From positions 19,013,001-19,077,000 of the forward strand of contig NC_134776.1 in NCBI RefSeq assembly GCF_050436995.1: a stretch of 64,000 nucleotides of DNA, in the 5' to 3' direction. The notes beneath the pieces were generated by a model, which saw only the letters and a list, made by a program, of their open reading frames with translations, was not told where the DNA came from and searched no databases. Shown here piece after piece: positions 54,629 through 64,000 of the stretch (positions within the stretch are counted from its first letter, which is position 1; each line of letters begins with the position of its first letter). The stretch is from Anticarsia gemmatalis. Its lineage: Eukaryota > Arthropoda > Insecta > Lepidoptera > Erebidae. Both the position numbers and the translations under genes were made by a program.

Positions 54629-55344
54629 TTGAAAGGACTTGAGTAAAATTTTAATGCCTTAGTTTAAGTTGATCAAGAAAAAAAGCAATGTGTTTATTGA
54701 AAAACACCGCTCTAGGTCCACCGTAGACAATTTTACATCATCAAAGAATCGATCGACTAAAACTAATAGCTATAAGAAACAAATAAAACGTCAGTTATTA
54801 CACATAAAATAATATATATTTTTATAATATTCAGAATACATACACACTGCAAAGATACATTATCATAATATTACATACATATAGAAAAATAGAAAAGATT
54901 TAACAGATTTAATAAACTTGCTATTTAATATTTTTGGTTATTATTATTGAGACTTTAATTCTTTATAATATGAAGTATAGAATGCACAATGACATAGGAT
55001 GAGTGGATATCTGATGGAAGAAGTATTGTAAGAAACAAAGTAAGTTTTCCTGCTGTTGACGCAGTTATTCTCATTTAGCAACTATTACTAAATTTTTTTT
55101 TCTTTGAGAGCCCCAAACACGTATTCTTCAAATTAAATCGCCTTCATATCATGAGGCGTTTTTTATAATCAACATTAAACACTATTTGTTTTTGAAAATA
55201 AAATTAACTAAACTCCTATACGGGGCCTCTCAAAAAGACACAAAGAGAGACCATAACTGCTCCATTTTTAATGTATTTATGTATTGTAACTATTCAAATT
55301 TCATCTCATCATCCAAACGCATCTCCCATCAGACAATCGCATCT

Positions 55345-58300
55345 TTAATCAAGCGGACACACGCCAATATGCGTGTTCCGTCCAGCAGCCGTGAGCGGTA
55401 TTTTCACAGCAGACTTCTCAATGACGATGTTCTTAATACAGCCAGTGAAGCCACGGCGAGACTTAACGCCGCGCACCTTGTGTAGTGGTCGTTCGTGCCC
55501 GCCGATGTACATGGCTGACCTTGTGTCCGTTGACGCGTACGCACCGATGCCAGGTTTCGAGAAATGCCCGTCCACACCGACGGATACTACGTAGTGTGAT
55601 TTCACCACTGAAAATGAAATAAGTACATATTAGGACGTTGAACTGCCTCTGTGGCGCGGTCGGTAGAGTGTGTAACTGCTGATCATAAGGTTTCGGGTTA
55701 GATTTTCAGGTCGGGCAAAGTACTGTTGGTCTTTACTAAACGTGGATGTATTTCATATAACTCTGCCCACTCCTTTGGGTACCGGCGTGATTTTTTGATA
55801 TAGATGTTCATTCGATAGGCGATGATAATAATCTTATGAACGCGTGGGATATTTAAAATACCGAGACATAATTATTACTTAAAAAGATGAATGGGGTTTG
55901 TTTTTTAGTAACAAAGGGTCTGTAAATTAACAGTTGCATAAATAACTTTTACCTATGATCGACCTCAAAGTTTCAAATAGCAGACAGAGGAATTTAATTG
56001 CAGAAAAAACACACGACATACTTTTGATCTTATAGGTACGAATTGAACCCAAAACCTCGTCAGAGTAGGAGCGACTTTTACTTGTAATCACCGAAGCGTA
56101 TCAGTTTTCTAAGTAGACAACCTATTCAAATGTCAATTAATCTTGCATTTCTTACCGTGTATCTTATGCCAGTTGCCGTCACACAGAGAGAACTCATCGC
56201 CTAGCGTGTAGCTAGCCTTGAACGGTCCGTTGCCGTTCTCTACGCTGGCGACCACCTCGTTCTCCAGCAGCTCGAGGATCAGGTAGTCCCTCTTGCCGTG
56301 CACGCTGAGCAGCAAACCGGTGCTGTTCCGCGGCCTGATCTCCATTGATATAGATATCTCTTGGCCCACCTTGAAGTTTTCTAGGAGCTGAAATGTAAAA
56401 TTACAGTAGTTATTTCATTTAGTGTATTGTGATAATGCTAAATTTATACTAATAATATTAAGCCAATAGATGATCATAAAATTGAAGAGTTTGTTTGCTG
56501 TGAAAACTAAAGTCCTTGCGGACGAACTCGCGGGTGACCGGCGTGGTAGTAGGGGTACGATTCTAAATTCTGTAAATTTACTTCCATATGTTGTTCAAAG
56601 CAAATATAATTATTTATGTGTTTGTAGAATGAACCGTCACCGTTCAGTTTTATTTGGTCGTTCAGTAAACGTGCCATGTGTAAAAAAGAGTCAAGATCTG
56701 AACAGAAGTAATAACCCATTCCTTTCTCAATATTCGGTTAAGTAATAGTCGTTACCTTGAGATAATTGCTGTGCTGGTTATTGGAGGCTCCGAAGTACAC
56801 GCCTTCCTCCACGCTGTCGGTACAACGCAGGGAGTTGACGCGCTCCGAGATGTCCGTCACTGGCTGCCCGTTCATCATCAGACCCTTCAGGCAGCCCTTG
56901 AATGGCTGGTAGAAACCCTGGACAAAGAGAACAATATTATAATTACCTTTATATTATTATTGTGTAACTTGGAATGTCATTTTGATTCCATTACGAATTT
57001 TTCATTAATAAATAATTTTATTGTAAGTAGACTGGAAACAAGACTGGATTTTTGTTTTAAGTATCTCTACTTTTAAGGCCAGTTTCAAGGTTCATGGATA
57101 ACTGTCAGATAACCTATCACCTAGCTAAAATGACAGCAAACGTATAAAAACAAAAAATTTAAGAACACAAAACATGAAAAAAGTATAATAAATACAAGAA
57201 TAAATACTTACACCAAGATGTTGTGAAATGATCGGTGGATTATGTTTAAGACCTCCATAGTAGAAGGGCGGCGTGAGCGTGGCGATGTCGCCGCACGCGA
57301 CCGACGTCTCGCCCACGAGCTCGGAGTCCACGGCCAGCTTGCCGTGGCTCGCGTAGCGCGTCAGCGTCACCACGTGCCACTCCGTGTCGTTGTACGTGTG
57401 CACCGACGAGATCTCGCCCGTCGCCGCGCCGCAGTTGAACACGAAGTACAGCTGAAATATATACGTTTTTAAGTCTACTCTAAACTTCTGAAATACTTTT
57501 CGGTCTTAACTCAGGTAACTAGAATCCAAAAGATATCAATCAACTCAGTCTTTTTGCCCTTGAGTTCGTTGATCCTTTCAAAGATTCACTTGAGTGTTCG
57601 ATAATATATGAGCAAAATGCGCAAAACATAAAATCAGTTCGTACAACAAGACTGACAGAATCAGTTCGTACAGTTCCGCGATTTTCCAATCGTTGCTATT
57701 GAGCCTCGAGAGCTTGACATTTAAATTGGACATAAATTTCTCTCGGCACCTTCAAGGCTGAGCAGGTTTTCATACCAAATTTCTCGGTAGCTTGGGTGTA
57801 CATAGTTGATAGTGGTATAAAATCGCTACAGTGCCAAGGGCTAAAGGCGAATCCAGAATATTCCCAGACAAGAAAAGTTCCAACAGCGTAGATCAACCCT
57901 GGATCCCATTATTATCAGTAAGTTTCTCTTTTACCTTAGCATCCTTCATGTAGCAAGCGAGGAACTGGTCGGGCGCCGTGTCCGACGCCGCATAGAACAT
58001 GAGCCCGCCGTGTCGGTCGAAGGTGCGGAACGCTATGGTCAGGTCGAAGCCTTGCAGCTGACGGCCCGGCAGCTTCGAGTATTGGATGTGACTGTCGTTA
58101 CGCGTACCTATGGATATGCCATGACGAAGATTTAATAATATAGTAGTGATTAAGTACTCTTCCTTCAACTAAATAAATTCTACAAAAAAAAAAATCACTG
58201 GTGATAAGGAATATAGGAATATTAATATATGATTGTATCTTTTCTGGAAGTAGAGTTTATCTATTAGTTCATTCTAATCCCTGCTCGAAAAATGCTTCAA

Positions 58301-61300
58301 ATTTCGTTGACGAAGCTCGGTGTTAGTCAAAGCAATTGTGACTGTTTTGTGACACTCAGTACAACATGAGAGTAGTTTAGTAATATTTGAGCATCACTTG
58401 CCAAAAGATTACTTCCCTTAAGGAATGTGGACTTTAGTTTCAACAAGGTTGCTTAGCAATCGAAAAATCGTCATTTAAATATGGTTTGGTTGATTTTATT
58501 GATAATCTGTTATTGGCGGATATCGGTATTTAGCTAGGATCGCCACCAAGCTGAACAAATAAAAAGAACAGCTGTATATTTAAATTGATTGACAAATCTT
58601 CATCAGTATTCTTACCAAATCTGTATCCTATGTCGGGATCTCCAAGTGTGTAGAACGGATCATCGGCGAGCGCGCAGCCCGGCTCCGGCTGCGGCGGTGG
58701 TCGACGCGTGGTCGTGGTTGTGGTGGTCGACGGCGTGGTCGGCGCCGCCGTGGTCACGCGCTCCGTCGTTGTCAACACCGGAACGGCGAACGGCTCCACT
58801 ACAAAAATTAATTGTTATACTCGGGCTATTTCAAACGTGCGAACTAAGTCATGTCATTTTATCGGAGTCTCTCGCTTGCATTTACACATTTGTGACATTC
58901 CTATGATCCTCTTATTCGTACAAAATTTTATGTATGTCAACAAAATGTTGGCACATTTTTCCGGATTGGTTAGTTAACAATTAGTTGACTCGAATTCTGT
59001 CTGTTATAGTGTGAAATTGGTATCGTGTGCGAAAGAGCGCGTGCGCTTATCGCTCCGGACCATCGTAGTTTCGTTTTAAACCAGCGTTTTAAATACTTGA
59101 GTTCGACTGGCATAAGCCCGAATCCGATTCAATCGAAAACATATCCGATTCCATAAAAAAATACAATATACTGACTATCTCAAATATTTTGTAAAACGTT
59201 TACGAAATAAAGGATATTTCGAATTAGAAATTTTCAATGGAATAATGGTGCTGATAGAATATGGGTTTCCTATCATTGGAAGTCGGAGGTATTGCTTTGT
59301 GAGTATAGGAGTATGTTTGTAATTATTGTCGTTACCTGGTTCAGGTGAAACCGGTGGTCCTTCCTCCTGCGGGACGTCAGTGACTGGTATCGGCAGTCCA
59401 GGAGTTGGCAACACGTCTGTCGGAGGCGTCGCCGCCCATTGTGCACGATCTGAAAGATTAGCATGAATTATGATTCATTTAATGGTAGCTTGGACTTGTT
59501 TATTAGTCACCTGGGCTTGTTTAGAAAATGCCTTTTAGCCAGTTTCTTTAAACATATCTAAAGTAACCGCTAAAGCTATTCCTACTTATTCATAAACACA
59601 CTAAAGACCTATTTTAGTTAAAAAGCTACTGTAATATGTTTTATTTTTTCATTTCGCTATGGAGCGAAAGAAACAAAACACTTTATAAGCCTTTCATAAC
59701 CTCATATATTTTTATGAATGAGAGGGATTGGCGTTTACTTGACATCTGTGTAGTAAAGGCAAATCTGTTTCTTCATATAACTATCCTATCAGTAATATCG
59801 TGAAGTATCAGACTGTAATTTTTATTTTACACCTATACTTTGGTTGAAGAAGCTGGCCGTTAATCAGTATAATAGTTGCCTGGACTAGCGGAGGATCGTA
59901 TAAAGTGGCGTGCTGAGAGGGAGGCCTATACTCAACAGTGGGTGGATACGGGCTGAATTAGATAGGTAGTTGCCTGGCTTTGTTAATTACCTGGACTAAC
60001 TCCGCCTGTAGTGGTAGTGCTACCACAGCGTCCAAACGTCACGCTATTATTGCTATAAGGTTCAAGCAGATTGAGCACGCGTCCGTTAATAGTGGCGTCT
60101 GCGATGCAGCCCGTGAGCGGGGTCTTAGAGCCCACCTTGCCGCCTACCACGTAGCCCGGCTGGACTCCACCGATGAATAGGACGCCGTCCAAAATGTGCA
60201 GCGGCGCTGGTGCTGTGTCCGTACTGTTTAAAATAAAGATTTTGTATTTTTATATAATATCTAGGAAAAATAAGGATTTTTATTGCTATTTGTGATATTT
60301 TGGTATTCACGGAGAGAGTGGTTTAATAGGATGTCGATTCAAAGAAACAGTTAGTCGTGATTAAAATCACTTTTATTTCTATAAAATATGTATTTTCTTA
60401 TAAAAACTGCTAGACTTTTGATGGGGGCATGAAATTATGTCCACATTACGTCTATTGGTCAGTCAGTACTACATTATCTTTATACCTTAACAAGCTGAAA
60501 ATGTAGAAGCTAAGATACGCGTGCCGAAAGCGGAATACTCCTTAATAAAACGATTGTTTTCATACAAAATAGGCTAGCCTATTACCCTGCATATCTGCCT
60601 AACACAGATCTTGTGTGGATTGTTACCTGAAATAGTCGAAGTCATCGACGACAAGTCTGAGCGCGTTGTTGTTGTGTGTGACGGTGACCACGTGCCACTG
60701 CGAGTCGTTGTACGTGCTCAGACCAGTGTCCAGCTGCTCCCGTTGTGACATCACCACCAGTTTACCTGTGACATACACATTGGTTTATAGACCTATTGAA
60801 AAAGTATCCATTTGAATATAATTTGGCTATCTCGAAAAGACGTGGGCTGCTTTTTTATAATCCTTAGGTTTTCTTAAACAAGGTTTTCTGAAATGGGCAG
60901 CTAATCTTATACTAGATTAAGGGGTAAAAAAATGATAACGAGACATTAAAGAAAATAATACACTGTTTTTTCCACCCGTTATTGTCGCTGGGCACGGACG
61001 GTCGAGAATGAGAGTGATTACCTCAGTTGCAATTGCGGGCTATGACCCTCGAAGGAGGCGAGGATCACAGGGCCACGTCCCTCCCCGAAATCGTCAAAAA
61101 TAATACTTCCATTTGTTACATCTTGCGCAATAAAATTGTATTGTACAATTAGCTCTATTTTATCGACTCAACATATTTTACCACTTGAGACCCCTTCCAA
61201 AAATTCAGGCAGCGACCGTACTTGATATGGCTTATAAAACATAGAACTGACCCTTAATCAGCGACAAAGATATGCTATCCGGCATGGCAGTGGTCTGCGT

Positions 61301-63952
61301 CCTGCTGAGGTACACGAACAGCAGTCCGTCCGGCAGCGCCGTCTTGAACTTGAGCGTCAGCTGCAGGTTCTCCGTCGTGATGTCCAGGAACCGCAGGTAG
61401 CTGTCCTGACCTGATAGAGACACTAGCGATGCCACCTAGAATAACATATTAAGAATTAGCATTTCTTTTTAGTTTTTTCGTTTTGTGTAACGTCAGATTC
61501 AGTTTATATCGAAGATAGGAGGGAATTAAGGTTGAACGGGGGCTGGTTTTTGGGGGACAAGGAAGCTTCACTCTGAATTGGGGGGTTAACTTGTAAATGG
61601 GGTTGGTTGATTCTGAGTAGAGGGGAACCTGGATACAGAAGTTTCGAAACGCCTCGAATACATTTCTATCTGTTCATACACCTAAAATATTTAACAGTAA
61701 CAACAATCCCTTACCTGGCAGCCATAAGACATTCCAATAGACTCGATGTTCTCGCTCAGATCCGTCGGCACTCCATCCATACTGATCTGTCTGATGCATC
61801 CATCGAAGCCCTTGCCGGTCACCTCCACGATACCCTTGTTGTTCCCTCCGAAGTTCATAGTGTCCAGAGCCCTGATCTCCACTTCACTAGACGAAGACTC
61901 CATCTTTATAGTCTCGTGGTCTACCTTCAGGAGACACTTGGTGAGGATCCTGGCTGCGTCCAGCCTGTGCCATTTGCCGTCGTTGTATGTGTTCTGTGTA
62001 CCTATTATGAGCAGCTCTTCTGGATTGCCGAGAGATACCTGTTGAAAATTGTAATGATTGAGTAAATTTTTGACATTTTTGGACACAATATGAGACAAAA
62101 TAGGTATTCGGTGATTGTTCGAATGCATGTGGATTATTGCCTGTCTATAATTCAGGTATTGCTCAATAGATTCCATGATAAACTTCTGAAAAATATTTCG
62201 ACAAATATATTATACGAGCGTACTCAGCGTACAAACGTATTAAATAGAATAAAATAATAATTTTTAAACTTAACTTAAATTGCCTAAGCAGGTCTCTTTT
62301 TTAAGTTAATCGACGAGGTCATTAGCCAACAAAGGGCTATTCGGGCCTCAAAGAGAAACTGGATAAACAGCTGATCAAGAAATAGCCGCAAAGGTTCTCC
62401 ACGAAAAGATAACATCTGCAACATATCAACCGCCACACTAACCTGTAAGAACACTTTTCCATCCTGCATCTGAACAGAGAAGAAGTAAGCGCCTTCTCCC
62501 ACCAGGTAGATGAGGCCATCAGGTGCGTATGTTCTGAAGAATAGCAGCACTTTGTTCTTCTGCGGCGTGATATACCCTCGACCTGGCATGGTGACGTGCG
62601 AGCGACCGTTGAAACGGTATTCTTGAGGACCGCTGTGGGCTGGTAGGAGTTTGTCCCTGGAAAATAGAAAATGTTGAGCTCATTTGTGTCTCCAAAAGAC
62701 GGCTCCAAGCGACAAGTTGTAAGCAAGAAATATGGATACAAAGTCTGTAATAAGTTACGACTGCTCAAACAAAATGCAACATAACGTTATTGTAGGAATC
62801 CGCTTCGCTAAATATCAGTTCAGTACATAGAGGAACATAGCTCAGTACAATGGTCTTCTAATGAACTCACATTAATGATAAACTAAGTAATACTACAGGT
62901 CCCTTGCATCACTTTCAAAAATATATACCAGAATATACTTAGCTTTCAGATGGAATTTTGGCAGTTGTTTTTATACATTTGCTGTCACTTTATTTAGCAG
63001 AAAGTTAATTTGACACTTAATTATAAACTGGTTACCTGGCCCTAAATATCAGTTAACGCTGAACTGTCCCACTAGCAGATACTTTAACTATCAATTAAAG
63101 TGTCTGTTTTATTGCATAGATAAAAACAACATCTCACCTCTGTCTAGCTCCCTTCAGATTATCAGCTGTGACGAAGTTCCAAAGACCGACAGGCGTGTCT
63201 CCTATCATGAGCTCTTCGATCTGTCCCTCGAACGCGGGGAAGCTAACCTCTTGCAGCTTGGCATCAGATGGGGCTCCTCCCACATACAGCTTGGACTTCT
63301 GCCTGTCCAGGTTGAAGATAGTGTGCTGTCCTGGGAGTACGGCCTCCTTGGAGTGCGTGAGGTCTGCTGATCCGTTGTCCATGCTCTCGCGGATGGCCAG
63401 TTTCACGTTGCGACCGACTCTGTAGAAAAGATTTTGTGTTATTTAGTGATAAGAAGCGTTCATTATTGCTTTATATAACTAAACACTGAGAATGAATCCC
63501 TGTCTACATTTTACCAGGTTTGATCCGTGACCCGTGTCATCTAGTGCTGGGTCTCATATATCAGGGAAGTCGTTAGTATATCTATATATGACTATTAAAA
63601 TCAGTCCAGTCTTTTTCAGTGGTTGATAGTCTCCTACAAGTTTATACAAATTGTATGTTGTTTGTTTCGTTCCTAACGAGCTAAACCTGCAGGATGAATT
63701 CAAGGCTCAACCCCCCCTTCATTATGGGAAGAGATCCTAGGCCAGAATACAGTTTTAGTTTATAATTTCTATTAAATAATTAAGATGAAAGTGTTGTTCA
63801 TACCTGTCTACAATAACCTGGTACCACTTGTTGTCTGCGACGAACTTGTCGCTGCCGATCCTGGCGGGCGCGCGCCCTGACTCCGCGCTGTCGCCGATGT
63901 CCATCACCAGGTACGGGTAGCCCTTCTCCACGCCGATCACCATGAAATCGTC
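55345..63952 (-). CDS. LanA: laminin subunit alpha, C-terminal LG1-LG5 part, 14 exons, 5' part outside window
   Basis: Exons in transcript order: 63952-63804, 63419-63138, 62656-62443, 62038-61715, 61435-61252, 60765-60627, 60223-59991, 59449-59336, 58798-58616, 58107-57935, 57451-57212, 56917-56756, 56387-56156, 55607-55345. All are GT..AG with matching phase, 963 residues, ending CPLD and stop. Domains: LG1 (partial) 1-143, LG2 144-323, LG3 324-495, Pro/Thr-rich linker 496-583, LG4 584-798, LG5 799-963. LG2 to LG5 each end with the expected Cys pair (GCIRQ..GC, GCIAD..RC, GCLKG..RC, GCIKN..VC). LG domains bind integrins, dystroglycan and sulfated glycans at the cell surface in basement membranes. 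A threonine-rich LG3-LG4 linker is known for Drosophila LanA, so LanA is preferred over wing blister. Confidence 0.87.
58616..59449 (-). other. Pro/Thr-rich linker between laminin LG3 and LG4 (two exons)
   Basis: Exon 59449-59336 is proline-rich (VLPTPGLPIPVTD, EEGPPVSPEPG). Exon 58798-58616 holds TTTERVTTAAPTTPSTTTTT followed by TRRPPPQPEPGC. This would be a heavily O-glycosylated, extended hinge. In vertebrate alpha chains the same linker is cut by proprotein convertases; here an RR pair follows the Thr run, but a full furin-type site is not obvious. Confidence 0.8.
58816..58915 (-). repeat. MITE, family E, one end
   Basis: In a LanA intron. ATTTCAAACGTGCGAACTAA and the reversed TCGGAGTCTCTCGC block match 14405-14537. 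Confidence 0.6.
59579..59726. repeat. MITE, family G, second copy
   Basis: In a LanA intron. CTTATTCATAAACACAC at the left and TTTATGAATGAGAGGG at the right. The interior TTTATAAGCCTTTCATAACC matches 33951-34096. Confidence 0.8.
59870..59960 (+). repeat. relic of the 3' end of a LINE reverse-transcriptase ORF
   Basis: In the LanA intron between 59991 and 59449, plus strand, a frame reads DRIKWRAEREAYTQQWVDTG and stop, the kind of ORF2 tail common in arthropod LINE elements. No poly(A) tail is resolved. Confidence 0.4.
60970..61090. repeat. GC-rich repeat fragment in a LanA intron
   Basis: TCGCTGGGCACGGACGGTCG and TCACAGGGCCACGTCCCTCC stand out in AT-rich intron. It looks like a retroelement piece; the family is not recognised. 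Confidence 0.3.
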
Positions 63953-64000
63953 CTGGAGAACAGAAGAAATTATTTTATGAGATTGAAATTACATACATAT

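Noticed and set aside
57242..57472. Plus-strand open frame rich in Arg and Val
   Set aside because: Shadow of the laminin LG4 exon on the minus strand (57212-57451).

Overview
The window is eukaryotic nuclear DNA, almost certainly from a moth or butterfly (Lepidoptera). Evidence: genes built from many short exons with GT..AG introns; several families of tRNA-headed SINEs; Helitron-like elements ending in CTAGT; many short terminal-inverted-repeat (MITE) elements; and four recognisable genes of insect type. The species cannot be named from the sequence alone.

Layout. (1) 166-23357, plus strand: 36 consecutive in-frame exons (6412 nt, about 2136 residues) of a fatty acid synthase-like megasynthase, entering the window inside its ketosynthase domain and ending at a natural stop. 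(2) 23358-36873: repeat-rich, gene-poor DNA with SINEs, Helitrons, a GT microsatellite and two strong hairpins. It holds an isolated copy of one exon of the next gene. (3) 36874-39161, minus strand: a complete four-exon gene for a small secreted DUF1091-like protein (183 aa). (4) 40694-41706, minus strand: a broken copy of the 3' end of the fatty acid synthase-like gene. (5) 45483-53253, plus strand: a five-exon gene for a two-dsRBD protein, best matched to R2D2, the Dicer-2 partner in siRNA loading. A candidate alternative last exon lies inside intron 2. (6) 55345-63952, minus strand: the last 14 exons (about 963 aa) of a laminin alpha chain, covering LG1 (part) to LG5. It converges tail-to-tail with the r2d2-like gene.

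Most notable observation. The synthase-like gene keeps every domain of animal FASN in order and an unbroken reading frame over 36 exons, yet key residues of the KS, DH, KR and TE active sites are replaced and the ACP attachment motif is altered. The KS Cys-His-His is Cys-Phe-Tyr; the DH His and Asp are Asn and Glu; the KR Ser/Tyr block is lost; the ACP DSL is QSH; the TE Ser and Asp are both Gly. The malonyl/acetyl transferase serine and histidine and the enoyl reductase nucleotide loop remain. It reads as a multi-domain pseudoenzyme under coding constraint, not as a decayed pseudogene.

The four genes do not form a pathway together; they are neighbours on a eukaryotic chromosome. Exon boundaries were worked out by hand from splice signals, phase continuity and family resemblance. 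No alignment, transcript or database search was run.
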